Assembly: GCA_016707285.1 (NCBI GenBank)
Contig: JADJIA010000006.1
Span: forward strand, 124,001 to 188,000
Direction of reading: 5' to 3'
DNA length: 64,000 nucleotides
Origin: Ignavibacteriales bacterium
Lineage (GTDB): Bacteria; Bacteroidota; Ignavibacteria; Ignavibacteriales; Ignavibacteriaceae
Shown: piece by piece, positions 53,013-61,996 of the stretch
Numbering within the stretch: position 1 is the stretch's first letter
How the letters are laid out: every line of letters starts with the position of its first letter
Position numbers and translations under genes: made by a program
Notes under the pieces: model-generated
What the model saw: only the letters and a program-made list of their open reading frames with translations
Told to the model about the DNA's origin: nothing
The model's database searches: none

Positions 53013-55177
53013 CAGTTTACCCCAAGTTCAGCAATTAAGTTATGGGCTCCACCAACTTTCTCAATATTCCACAAAACATACCGGATATCCACACCAATCG
53101 ATCTGCTGTAAGCCTCGCTCCAGGCATAATCATTTATGGTTGCTCCATAGGCACGGTCAAAATTTAATCCGATAAGTCTTCCCCAGGCATCAAGAACAGG
53201 GCTTCCTGAATTTCCTCCCGTTGTGTCAAGATTATACAGGATTGCCACAGGAAGATCGTCAAGTTTTTCATCTTTAAATCTGCCATAGTCTTTGTTCTTC
53301 CACAATTCTTTCAATTTTGGAGGAAGTACATAATCCGGATTCCCCGAAAAACTTTTTTCAATTAAGCCGGTTAATGTTGTAAATGGTTTATAATAGGTTG
53401 CATCAGCAGGGGTATAACCCTTAATATAACCATAGGTTAGACGAAGTGTTGAGTTTGCATCCGGGATAAATGAACTGCTAAGATATAACTTTTTAACCTC
53501 GATGAAATCTGCAAGTAGTGAATTTAGATTTCCTTCTGCGTTTTTGGCAATTTCTGCGTAAGAAGAAAACTGTTTATCAAATTCTTTGTACATGGCAACC
53601 AATGGATCATTCAACTTTGCAAATTCTTCAGGTGCCAAATTGAGTAATTCCATAAATGCCGTTTTATTAAGAAGCTTTGTTTTTGAGGCAATACTTTTAA
53701 AATATTCCTCGGCTTCAACTGACGCAGGACGATTTGTAAAAAACCTTTGAAGCACATCGATATCTCTAAATTCGCTTCTTTTTGCAGCATCTGCCACAAT
53801 TATTTTAAATTGGTTGATATCAGCTTCAGGTATATACCCTTCAAAAAGTTCGTCGATTGTGCTTTGGAGCATCGCCTTGTTTTTATCTTTAAAAATATTT
53901 GGTCTGTTTTGATCAGGCAAAGATTTGGCAGACATATATTCAGCCATCAATTCACCAAGCTGATATGTGGTTGAAAAGCGGGATAGAATCAGTCCAAATA
54001 AGTTGATAGAAGTAACCTGATTGAGGGGTTCATATTCCTTTTTTATCTTTTGCATCAATCCCGAATATTTGTTACGAAGTTCTGAATCACCGGCAATAAA
54101 CTTCTCAATTTCAACTTCTTCTTTCTCTTTTTGGCCAATAATGTCAACTTTATTAAAACCGGCGAGTTTTCCTCTGTAGTTCTTCTCTGTGTTTGCCATC
54201 GTCTTGATTTGTGGATCAAGTTTCAATTTCCAATCGAGATTCTGCGCACTAAGCTCTTCAAAATTTGAAATAATTGACGCAAACACCTGCTGCATATAAG
54301 GAAGTCTTACATCTCTGTGTAGCTTCAGAAACTCGGAAGGACGATTTCTATAGGTCGTACCGGGATAACCGAGTACAAAAATAAAATCGTTTTCCTGAAC
54401 ACCATCGGGATTTACGGGAATAATTTTTTTAGGTTTATAAAGGACATTTTCTTTCGCATATTCCGCAGGTGAACCGTCAGGAGCTACATAAGCTCTAAGA
54501 AATGAGAAGTCACCTGTATGGCGGGGCCAAACCCAATTATCTGTCTCTCCCCCAAATTCACCAATCGCTCTCGGTGGAGCATAAACAAGTCTTACATCCT
54601 TAAGTTCAAGATATTTAAACAGAATATAGGTTTTCCCGATGAACATTTCTGAAACCTCTGCTTTTATTCCGGGCTCCTTTTGAGCTTCTTCCACCAATTT
54701 TTTGCGAGCTTTGTTAATGGCATCAATCCGGTCAGAAGACTCTTTCCCTGCAGCAGCATCAAGAATTTCTTTTGATACATCAGAATAACCAACCGTTATT
54801 TGGCACGACTGCCCTTTAGCAGGGAGCTCTTGATCTCTTTCTTTCGCAATGAAACCATTTTCAAGATAATTGTTTTCTGCACTGCTTACGGCTGCGATGT
54901 CCCCAAATGAGCAGTGATGATTGGTCAAAATAAGTCCATCCTCAGATACAAACGATCCTGTGCATCCCCTGAGTTTTACCAAAGCATCAATGAGACTAAC
55001 GCCATCGGGATTATAAATTTCCTTAACATCTATCTTCAGTCCTGCTTCCCTCAGATTAAGGCCGGGAATCTCACTGAGGGGAAACATCCCTTCATCAAGT
55101 ATCTTCGAACCTGAGAGAATAATAAGTAGTGTAAAAAGGAAAAAATTTAATTTGAATCGTTTAAAGAATGAAAACAT
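53012..55177 (-). CDS. S46-family dipeptidyl-peptidase, DPP11-like by its S1 residue
   Basis: Start ATG 55177, giving a signal segment (RFKLNFFLFTLLIILSG) and about 721 residues; the first ATG is four codons inside a TTG-opened frame. The serine protease triad is in LTNHHC (about 86-89) and GGNSGSPV (Ser657). Residue Ser+18 is Arg675 in IGLNFDRAY. In Porphyromonas, the equivalent residue is Gly in DPP7 and Arg in DPP11, and Arg confers Asp/Glu preference. I therefore predict DPP11-type release of acidic dipeptides in the periplasm. Dipeptides then feed the OPT transporter. Confidence 0.9.
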   Translation of the reverse strand: MFSFFKRFKLNFFLFTLLIILSGSKILDEGMFPLSEIPGLNLREAGLKIDVKEIYNPDGVSLIDALVKLRGCTGSFVSEDGLILTNHHCSFGDIAAVSSAENNYLENGFIAKERDQELPAKGQSCQITVGYSDVSKEILDAAAGKESSDRIDAINKARKKLVEEAQKEPGIKAEVSEMFIGKTYILFKYLELKDVRLVYAPPRAIGEFGGETDNWVWPRHTGDFSFLRAYVAPDGSPAEYAKENVLYKPKKIIPVNPDGVQENDFIFVLGYPGTTYRNRPSEFLKLHRDVRLPYMQQVFASIISNFEELSAQNLDWKLKLDPQIKTMANTEKNYRGKLAGFNKVDIIGQKEKEEVEIEKFIAGDSELRNKYSGLMQKIKKEYEPLNQVTSINLFGLILSRFSTTYQLGELMAEYMSAKSLPDQNRPNIFKDKNKAMLQSTIDELFEGYIPEADINQFKIIVADAAKRSEFRDIDVLQRFFTNRPASVEAEEYFKSIASKTKLLNKTAFMELLNLAPEEFAKLNDPLVAMYKEFDKQFSSYAEIAKNAEGNLNSLLADFIEVKKLYLSSSFIPDANSTLRLTYGYIKGYTPADATYYKPFTTLTGLIEKSFSGNPDYVLPPKLKELWKNKDYGRFKDEKLDDLPVAILYNLDTTGGNSGSPVLDAWGRLIGLNFDRAYGATINDYAWSEAYSRSIGVDIRYVLWNIEKVGGAHNLIAELGVN

Positions 55178-55263
55178 CGGTAAGTCCAAAATTTATTTGA
55201 GGATCAATTAATTCATAACTGCAAATTACAAATTTTAGCCAAAATTCTTCCAACCTTTTAATA

Positions 55264-55325
55264 GAACCGCAGAACCCCGGAACTTCGGAATACTGAAGTA
55301 CTGAATCTCGGGAGTTCTGAAGTTC
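55264..55325 (-). repeat. Octamer repeat array downstream of the ilvE terminator
   Basis: Seven octamers are in phase on the plus strand: GAACCGCA, GAACCCCG, GAACTTCG, GAATACTG, AAGTACTG, AATCTCGG, GAGTTCTG (55264-55319), then a partial AAGTTC. Read on the minus strand it begins GAACTTCAG directly after the terminator T-run. It is a clear member of the AACTTCAG family. Confidence 0.88.
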
Positions 55326-55363
55326 AAAAAAAAAGCTGCCCCGGGATGAGCCAGGGCAGCTTT
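55326..55363 (-). terminator. Rho-independent terminator of ilvE
   Basis: A 10-bp perfect stem AAAGCTGCCC / GGGCAGCTTT (55332-55341 with 55354-55363) has a 12-base loop, followed on the minus strand by nine T. It lies 20 bases after the ilvE stop codon. Confidence 0.95.
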
Positions 55364-55382
55364 GTGTAACTTTATTATTGGG

Positions 55383-56468
55383 TCAGGTGGTAATCGTTTG
55401 AGCTTCCACTTTGGCAGTCCAGCCATAGCGGTCTTCAATGACACCTTTCTGAATGCCGGTCAGTTCTTTAAAGAGCCGTTCAGCAAGTTTACCTACTTCT
55501 CTATTGCAGAAAACGAGACTTCTATCTTTGTATTTGAGTTCACAAACAGAGGAGATGATAGCGGCTGTGCCTGTTCCAAAAATTTCAAGCACTTCACCTT
55601 TTTCATATCTATTAAGCAATTCCTCAAGAGAAATCAGTCTTTCGTTCATATTAAATCCCCAGTCTTTGAGGATCTGAATAGTTGACTTTCTGGTTATTCC
55701 CGGCAGGATTCCACCGGAAAGCATCGGAGTTGCAACTTCATCTTTGAATTGTACAAAGATATTCATCGTTCCAACTTCTTCTATATACTTCAATTCAACT
55801 GCATCAAGCCACAGAGTTTGTGTACAACCTGCTTTGTGTGCAATTTCTGCACCCGCCATGCTTGCGGCATAGTTTCCGGCGGTTTTACACTCTCCAAGTC
55901 CTTTTCTTACAGTACGAACATACTCGTCCTGAATCAATATTTTGACAGGCTTAAAACCTTCGGGGTAATATGCCCCAACAGGTGAAAGCAGTAAGATCAG
56001 CGTATAAGTATCAGACGGTTTAACACCAAGAAACGGATCAGTTCCAAACATGAATGGTCTCACATACAGTGAGTCACTCTCTCCACGAGGGATCCAATCT
56101 CTCTCGATCCAAACAAGTTCTTTGAGTGCTTCAACGCAAAAATCGACATCCACTTCCGGCATACAGAGTCTTTTGGCAGAATTATTTAATCTGATAAAAT
56201 TCTCTTCAGGCCTGAACAGCTGAAATTCGCCATTCGCTGTGTAATATGCTTTTAGTCCTTCAAAGATCGTCTGACCATAGTGTAAAACAGATGTAGCCGG
56301 ATGCATCTGTAACGAATTGAGTGCCGTGATCCGGGGGTTATACCACCCTTTTTCAGCAGAATAATCCATAACAAACACATTATCTGTGAAGTATTTCCCA
56401 AAACCCAATTGTTCAGGTAATACTACCGGCTCTGTTCTTTCGAACACATTATATTGAATATTTTCCAA
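55383..56468 (-). CDS. ilvE: Branched-chain amino acid aminotransferase
   Basis: Transfers the amino group between glutamate and branched-chain 2-oxo acids with PLP. 361 residues, the eukaryote-like long type. Class IV motifs: SVLHYGQTIFEGLKAY, the PLP Lys in GECKTAGNYAASM, and EVGTMNIFVQF, with phosphate-binding GTGTAAIISSV. The start is TTG 56468, with AAAGGA eight bases upstream. It has its own terminator and probably its own promoter, since the next gene upstream is 82 bases away. Confidence 0.95.
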   Translation of the reverse strand: MENIQYNVFERTEPVVLPEQLGFGKYFTDNVFVMDYSAEKGWYNPRITALNSLQMHPATSVLHYGQTIFEGLKAYYTANGEFQLFRPEENFIRLNNSAKRLCMPEVDVDFCVEALKELVWIERDWIPRGESDSLYVRPFMFGTDPFLGVKPSDTYTLILLLSPVGAYYPEGFKPVKILIQDEYVRTVRKGLGECKTAGNYAASMAGAEIAHKAGCTQTLWLDAVELKYIEEVGTMNIFVQFKDEVATPMLSGGILPGITRKSTIQILKDWGFNMNERLISLEELLNRYEKGEVLEIFGTGTAAIISSVCELKYKDRSLVFCNREVGKLAERLFKELTGIQKGVIEDRYGWTAKVEAQTITT

Positions 56469-56550
56469 GTCTCCCGTCCTTTCATTTTTAGGGTGAAAGT
56501 TGTACGGAAATGTACAAAAAGTTACTGTCTTTTAAAAGTCGAAAAAGTAA

Positions 56551-56898
56551 CTATATCCGCATCATCATCGCCACTTCTTGTGCAGCTTTCTGATTAAATT
56601 CATTTGTCAGCGATTTATTGTTAACAAGATCCATTATTGTGCCAATCAAACACAAACCACCGGTAAACAAATAAAGAATTCCCATTCCTATCTGTCCAAG
56701 ATAGAATCTCTGAATACCGCCGGCCACAAAGAATCCAAGTATTGTGAGGATAAGAACTGTTTGTGCATCTTTCCTTTTTTGTGAATACATCATGGTAAAT
56801 TCTCTTGCTTGCTCATCAGAGAACTTTGAGTAGTACATTTCAAGGAAACTCATCTCCTCCATAGAAACTGCTGGAAGAAAATCTTGTACTCTTGCCAT
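56551..56898 (-). CDS. TM2-domain membrane protein
   Basis: 115 residues. A charged N-terminal part with helical EMYYSKFSDEQAREF precedes two membrane segments (about 50-68 and 73-92) joined by the TM2 turn FYLGQIGMGILYL. TM2 proteins are small and their role is undefined in bacteria. It is followed by ilvE and preceded by a DUF2752 protein, a pairing often seen. Confidence 0.88.
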   Translation of the reverse strand: MARVQDFLPAVSMEEMSFLEMYYSKFSDEQAREFTMMYSQKRKDAQTVLILTILGFFVAGGIQRFYLGQIGMGILYLFTGGLCLIGTIMDLVNNKSLTNEFNQKAAQEVAMMMRI

Positions 56899-56962
56899 TG
56901 CTGACCTCTTATATAAATGAATGAATTTGGTTTTAAGTAATAAACTTTTATTATAAAATTTT

Positions 56963-57370
56963 CTAACGACTGCTTAATTGTGCCTGATTTTTTTGTCGCA
57001 ATCTGAGCTGATTAACTGAGATTTGTATTATCCTGAAGGTAATAGCCACCAGTGCAAACATCCCCATTTTGTGTGTTTCCCATGCCGCTGCAATTTCACC
57101 ATGAAGCAAATAAGAAATTGATCTGCCAAGCCCACATCCGGGACAATGCTCAAAGCCGAGGTTATCCAAAACACAAAAACTGAACTCCGATTGTTGGAAT
57201 GGATTATAGACGAGCAGGTAGAGAAGAGCAATCAGCCATAAAACTGCTTCAAACCAGGGGGTTTTGATGAATTTTAGTATGTATTTTACAAGTGTCAAAA
57301 ACTTCTCAGATTTTAAAATTAAGTTAAGAAAGTTTTTAACAGTAAAAAACAATAAGATTATCAAATTCAT
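56963..57370 (-). CDS. DUF2752-family membrane protein
   Basis: 135 residues with two or three membrane segments. The signature CPGCGLGRSISYLLHGEIAAAW is unambiguous for DUF2752. Its function is not known. The Cys-Pro-Gly-Cys pair may bind a metal. It starts the divergent minus-strand unit with the TM2 protein. Confidence 0.85.
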   Translation of the reverse strand: MNLIILLFFTVKNFLNLILKSEKFLTLVKYILKFIKTPWFEAVLWLIALLYLLVYNPFQQSEFSFCVLDNLGFEHCPGCGLGRSISYLLHGEIAAAWETHKMGMFALVAITFRIIQISVNQLRLRQKNQAQLSSR

Positions 57371-57567
57371 CTATAAATCACATTTTTTTTAGAGAATCGA
57401 CTGAAAATGGTTGCCAAACCTGACTCGTTTCCCCTTTTGAAATCATATAGCTATTTAAAATTTTTATTCTTATTTTAGAGTATGAAACAAAATGCTTTAT
57501 TACAACCGGTTTTTCAAAAATGATATTCGTAAACCCTTTGTCATTTCCCCCCATCTCGAGAATATAA
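57371..57567. promoter_or_regulatory. Divergent intergenic region
   Basis: 197 AT-rich bases between the DUF2752 gene (minus) and the SPOR-like gene (plus) must hold promoters in both directions. I see no convincing TAnnTTTG box or hairpin, and no gene. Confidence 0.3.
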
Positions 57568-58611
57568 ATGGTTAAATTCTACATTCCTCGTTTCACTCTG
57601 TTGATGTTATTTCTGTTTATCGCCCAAATTGCTCCTGCATTTTCTGCCGGTAGCCTCTCCTTCAATCCTGAACAAGGTGCGATTGTGCCTCTGGAAAAAG
57701 GGTTTGGAGTGGTACTTCTCTCGGGACCCAATCTTGAAGACGCAAAAAAGATGGGAAAAAAATATTCGGAGAATGGAATCACCGTTAGAGTGGTAAAAAA
57801 TGACAAAATGAAAAAGAACCGGTATAGAGTGGTTGCAGGTCTCTTTTCAAAAAGAACTGATGCAGAATTTTACAAAAAACAACTTCAAAAAGACTTAAAC
57901 CTTAAAAAACTCTGGGTTATGGAATTCACTTCCGATTCTAAAGTTGTGAATACCTATAAAGCTAAAAATGTCCCTAAAAAGAAGGAAGAACCGGAAAAAC
58001 CTGTTAAAGAAGAAGATGAAGAAATAATTCCACCAATCGGGAAAGAGGCTGAAACTTCAGACAATATGACTGAAAGTGAGAAACAAAAAGAAAAACGAGT
58101 TAGTGAAGAAGTGTCTTCTCTCTTAAATACTTATAACTCTGTATTGATCGTCTATAACATCGGTGAATTAAAAGCATTGAATGAATATATCCATCCCGCT
58201 AAGGGTTTTACAGTTATGGAAAATTCGGGTGCATATGTCAATTTGACCTGGTATAACAAAATTGATTCCATTTTGGATCATCCATTGATGAAAATCCCTC
58301 CAAAATCGTGTCAGCCAAAATTTGAAGCAGCGCCACTTTATCGTTGTGAACTCGAAAGCTGGAGCAAAACCGGCTGCTATTTTTCAAAGGTTGATCCACT
58401 CTCAAAAGAATTTATCAAATTCCTTCGTCCGGATCATGAAGAAGACCCCTTGGTAATCGAGAAAATAAAAAAGTGTGAAACCGCAACGATGTGGGTGCTT
58501 ACCCAATCTGATAATGCACCTTATTACCACAAATTCCGCATCTATTTTGGATTCATCGACGGTAAATGGTATATCACCGGTATCGATCTTACGATTCCCT
58601 GCTCGGCGTGA
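57568..58611 (+). CDS. Secreted protein with SPOR-like domain and charged linker
   Basis: 347 residues. A signal peptide (about 1-26), then a SPOR-like domain at about 45-118 (GFGVVLLSGPNLEDAKKMG, YRVVAGLFSKRTDAEFYKKQL), a Lys/Glu-rich linker (PKKKEEPEKPVKEEDEE), and a C-terminal domain of about 150 residues (YIHPAKGFTVMENSGAY, WYITGIDLTIPC) with four or five cysteines. SPOR domains bind denuded septal peptidoglycan. The C-terminal domain resembles nothing I recognise. It may link envelope and surface functions. An octamer repeat begins three bases after the stop. Confidence 0.75.
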   Translation: MVKFYIPRFTLLMLFLFIAQIAPAFSAGSLSFNPEQGAIVPLEKGFGVVLLSGPNLEDAKKMGKKYSENGITVRVVKNDKMKKNRYRVVAGLFSKRTDAEFYKKQLQKDLNLKKLWVMEFTSDSKVVNTYKAKNVPKKKEEPEKPVKEEDEEIIPPIGKEAETSDNMTESEKQKEKRVSEEVSSLLNTYNSVLIVYNIGELKALNEYIHPAKGFTVMENSGAYVNLTWYNKIDSILDHPLMKIPPKSCQPKFEAAPLYRCELESWSKTGCYFSKVDPLSKEFIKFLRPDHEEDPLVIEKIKKCETATMWVLTQSDNAPYYHKFRIYFGFIDGKWYITGIDLTIPCSA

Positions 58612-58614
58612 GAA

Positions 58615-58678
58615 AACTTCAGTACTTCAGAACTTCAGAGTTTCGGAACTTCAGAACTTCAGAGTTTCGGAACTTCAG
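58615..58678 (+). repeat. Octamer tandem repeat array, best-preserved copy
   Basis: Eight octamers in exact phase: AACTTCAG, TACTTCAG, AACTTCAG, AGTTTCGG, AACTTCAG, AACTTCAG, AGTTTCGG, AACTTCAG, beginning three bases after the stop codon at 58611. A three-unit higher-order motif (AACTTCAG-AACTTCAG-AGTTTCGG) is visible. It defines the consensus of the family. Confidence 0.95.
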
Positions 58679-58742
58679 AATTATATAAATAAAGTCCATC
58701 CCTGTTTATCCGGTAACCACGCAGTTTTGAGTACTCGAGTCA

Positions 58743-58766
58743 CTCTGGTACTCAGGTACTCAAGTT
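58743..58766 (-). repeat. Short octamer repeat after the ABC permease stop codon
   Basis: Three in-phase octamers on the plus strand, CTCTGGTA, CTCAGGTA, CTCAAGTT. Read in the permease sense strand, they are AACTTGAG, TACCTGAG, TACCAGAG starting three bases after the stop. The array extends less regularly to about 58726. Confidence 0.75.
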
Positions 58767-58769
58767 CTC

Positions 58770-60008
58770 CTACTGTTCCTGTCTTAGAGCCTCAATCGGA
58801 TCAAGGTTGGCAGCTTTATAAGCCGGATATGTTCCAAAAATAACTCCAACAAGTACACAAAGCCCGATCCCAATGAAAATCCAATCGTAAGGGATGGCTG
58901 CCTGAGCACTTAACAATGAGCCGGCCATGTTGCCGATTGAAACACCCAGAATGATTCCGACAATACCTCCAACAAAACAAAGAAGTATTGCTTCAATAAG
59001 GAATTGTGTTAATATCTGGTAACTTTTTGCACCAATTGCTTTTCGAATTCCTACTTCACGGGTTCTTTCGGTAACAGAAACAAGCATAATGTTCATGATT
59101 CCGATACCGGCAGCAAGAAGTGAAATGAATGAAATTACACCCGCTCCAATTTTGGCATAAATGGTTACATCATTTATCTGACTTAATACTGATTCATTAC
59201 TAAATATCTCAAAATCACTCTCTTCGCCGGGAGGATTTTTCCTGATCCCCCGCATAACGCCGATGGCAGTCTCAATCACTTTATCATAATCTTCCTTTGA
59301 ATGGGAAGTCACAGTAATATTAATACTGTTGCGATATTTTCCGTAATAGGATTGATAGGTTGTAATGGGAATTGTAACGAAGTTATCGCGGCTTTGCCCA
59401 AACATCTGCCCCTGTGCCTCGTAAACTCCAATCACTTTCATCGGTTTTCCGTCAACTCTGATTTCCTTGCCAATCGGATCCAAATTATCAAATATCTTAT
59501 TAGAAACATCTTTACCAAGGATCACAAAATTTGTGCTGTTTTCAATATCGGACTCACGCATTTCTCTGCCAAGTTCCACTTTCCAGTCATTGGTTTTAAT
59601 TGCGGAAGCCGTGATTCCGGAAATACTGACATTGGGATTGGTCTCTTTATTTCTAAACTTGATAACTTTTCCAAAATTCCATTGTTCAGCTCCTATGTAT
59701 TTTGCAGAAGTCAGGGATGATTTTAGCCGGTCATACTCCTGTAATGTCAGATCTTTTCTGTTGCGATATTTAGCCATCCCACCGGGACCACCGGTTCTGA
59801 TAGCAGGGAATTTTTGTATCTGAAATGTGTTTTTTGCAAGAGAAGCCACTCCACTTTCGATACTTGACTGAAGCATTGTTATTACAGTCATGATTACGAT
59901 GATGGAAAAAATACCAACAACAATACCGGTAATTGTTAATATTGCTCTCAATTTGTTTGCTACAAGAGCACCAAGAGCCAGCTTTAATGATTCAAAAAAA
60001 CTTGTCAT
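58770..60008 (-). CDS. MacB-type ABC transporter permease, second copy
   Basis: 412 residues with one N-terminal membrane segment (about 19-45), a large periplasmic MacB_PCD-like domain and three C-terminal segments. FtsX-type blocks VTERTREVGIRKAIGAKSY and PAYKAANLDPIEALRQE are present; no ATPase is fused. It overlaps the first permease by four bases (ATGA). The pair probably forms a heterodimer with the ATPase next to it. Confidence 0.92.
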   Translation of the reverse strand: MTSFFESLKLALGALVANKLRAILTITGIVVGIFSIIVIMTVITMLQSSIESGVASLAKNTFQIQKFPAIRTGGPGGMAKYRNRKDLTLQEYDRLKSSLTSAKYIGAEQWNFGKVIKFRNKETNPNVSISGITASAIKTNDWKVELGREMRESDIENSTNFVILGKDVSNKIFDNLDPIGKEIRVDGKPMKVIGVYEAQGQMFGQSRDNFVTIPITTYQSYYGKYRNSINITVTSHSKEDYDKVIETAIGVMRGIRKNPPGEESDFEIFSNESVLSQINDVTIYAKIGAGVISFISLLAAGIGIMNIMLVSVTERTREVGIRKAIGAKSYQILTQFLIEAILLCFVGGIVGIILGVSIGNMAGSLLSAQAAIPYDWIFIGIGLCVLVGVIFGTYPAYKAANLDPIEALRQEQ

Positions 60009-61240
60009 TCATACCTCAACGCATCAACAGGATCAAGTTTTGATGCCTGCCAGGCCGGAGCAAATCCTGCGAGTACTCCAACTATAAGGGAAATTACAAT
60101 TGCAACCACAACGGCATCATATTGCACAGATGTGGGCAGCCACTGGTTTACCAGCATGCTCAACAGCACTGCGTTGATTAATCCAATTAAACCGCCGAGT
60201 AAACAAATCGCAGAGGATTCAAGCAAAAATTGCATTAAAATTGTTCGGCGTTTTGCTCCAATTGCTTTTCTGACTCCAATTTCTCTGGTTCTTTCTTTTA
60301 CAGAAACAAACATGATATTCATAATGCCGATTGCGCCAACAAAAAGTGAAAGACCTGTTATAAAAAAACCGCCAACCGAAATAACCCCAACAGTCTGATT
60401 GTAATTCTGCATCAGTCCCTCCTGTTGGTTAACTGAAAAATCGTCGGCTTCACCAAGTCGAAGCCCCCTGACTTTCCTCATCACACCAATTGCTTCATCT
60501 TTTACTTCATTTACCTGTTGATTGCTCGGAGCTTTTACATCAATTGTTACGCTTCTGAAATTTGAGTTTACAAAGTGTTTAAACAATACTCCAATCGGTA
60601 CAAAAACCTGCCTGTCGGGGTTAAAATTCCCCAACATAAAACTTCCCTGTTCGTTGAGTACACCAACGATTCTAAAATCAAGGCCACCAATCTTTACATA
60701 ATTACCGAGACTGTTACCGGCAGGAAACAAATTTTTCTCTATCTCTGAGCCAAGAACTGCCACATATCTTGATGCTCTGCCTTCGATGTCGGAATAAAAT
60801 CTTCCGGCTTTAAATGTAAAATTTGTAGTCTCAAGATATTCAGCTGTTGAACCCGAAACGAAGATATTTTCCATCGAAAGGTCTTCTCTTTTGACAGTTT
60901 CATTCGACCAGATTGTTGGGGCAACTGCAACCGGAAGTTTCGCAAGGCGTTTATATTTTTCATAATCCTCCATGGAAATGTTAGGTCTTTTACGAATCAA
61001 CCACCAGTCGGTATTACTAAACCATTCCCACTTGTCAATGTGCAAAACATCTGCACCGAGCGAACTGATGCCTCTCTCAAATGCACCATCAATGCCTTTA
61101 ATTGCGGTTGACATCAACACCACCGAAGTTACACCAATTACAATTCCGAGCGTTGTTAACATCGTTCGAATTTTGTTGGCTTTAACCGCGGTGAAAGCGA
61201 TAACCAAACCTTCTTTCAGTTCATATAAAAAACGGCTCAA
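60005..61240 (-). CDS. MacB-type ABC transporter permease, first copy
   Basis: 411 residues of the same layout as its neighbour (TMLTTLGIVIGVTSVV; VKERTREIGVRKAIGAKRR; PAWQASKLDPVDALRYE). Its start is TTG 61240 overlapping the ATPase stop as TTGA. Two related but different permeases in tandem suggest a heteromeric channel for a periplasm-to-outside exporter or lipoprotein-type extrusion. Confidence 0.92.
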   Translation of the reverse strand: MSRFLYELKEGLVIAFTAVKANKIRTMLTTLGIVIGVTSVVLMSTAIKGIDGAFERGISSLGADVLHIDKWEWFSNTDWWLIRKRPNISMEDYEKYKRLAKLPVAVAPTIWSNETVKREDLSMENIFVSGSTAEYLETTNFTFKAGRFYSDIEGRASRYVAVLGSEIEKNLFPAGNSLGNYVKIGGLDFRIVGVLNEQGSFMLGNFNPDRQVFVPIGVLFKHFVNSNFRSVTIDVKAPSNQQVNEVKDEAIGVMRKVRGLRLGEADDFSVNQQEGLMQNYNQTVGVISVGGFFITGLSLFVGAIGIMNIMFVSVKERTREIGVRKAIGAKRRTILMQFLLESSAICLLGGLIGLINAVLLSMLVNQWLPTSVQYDAVVVAIVISLIVGVLAGFAPAWQASKLDPVDALRYE

Positions 61241-61980
61241 AGTTCTTCCACTCCCTCGTTAACGGTGGTTTTTGATTGGAGACCGGGGATTATTCTGTTA
61301 TGAACTTGTGTATCACTTTCGATCAAACCATCGCGAAGTCTGATGATCCGTTGGGCGTGTCGGGCAACTTCATCCTCATGGGTTACCAGAATTATGGTGT
61401 TCCCCTTTTGATGAATTTCGTGGAAAAGTGCCATTATCTCCTCACCCGTCTTCGAATCCAGATTTCCGGTGGGTTCATCTGCGAGAATAATCGCCGGGTT
61501 GGTGGCAAGTGCTCTCGCCACTGCAACTCTTTGTCTTTGGCCACCCGAAAGTTCATTTGGCTTGTGGTGTATTCTTTCACCCAGACCAACACTCGTAAGT
61601 GCTAATGTTGCTCTCTCTCTTCTTTCCAATTTTGGCATTCCGGCATAAATCAGGGGAAGTTCAACATTATGCAAGGAATTGCTTCTCGATAAAAGATTAA
61701 AGGTCTGAAACACAAAACCGATCTCTCTGTTTCTTATTTCCGCAAGTTCATTATCAGTCATCTGACTGACATTATTCCCTTTGAATTCATATCTGCCACT
61801 CGTTGGAGTATCAAGACAACCAAGCATGTTCATCAAAGTCGATTTTCCCGATCCGGATGGCCCCATTATTGCCACATATTCATTGGCGTCTATCGTCAAA
61901 GAGACACCGTCGAGAGCGCGTACTTCCTGAGTGCCGATCTTGTAGATCTTTTTGATGTTCTCAATCGTTATAATGTTCAT
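61237..61980 (-). CDS. ABC transporter ATP-binding protein, MacB/LolD type
   Basis: 247 residues: Walker A GPSGSGKST, signature LSGGQRQRVAVARAL, Walker B IILADEPTGNLD with the LolD/MacB-type insertion, and H-loop His in VTHEDEVARHAQ. It powers the two permeases next to it. Cytoplasmic. Confidence 0.95.
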   Translation of the reverse strand: MNIITIENIKKIYKIGTQEVRALDGVSLTIDANEYVAIMGPSGSGKSTLMNMLGCLDTPTSGRYEFKGNNVSQMTDNELAEIRNREIGFVFQTFNLLSRSNSLHNVELPLIYAGMPKLERRERATLALTSVGLGERIHHKPNELSGGQRQRVAVARALATNPAIILADEPTGNLDSKTGEEIMALFHEIHQKGNTIILVTHEDEVARHAQRIIRLRDGLIESDTQVHNRIIPGLQSKTTVNEGVEEL

Positions 61981-61996
61981 TTCAAGCCTGGTTTTT

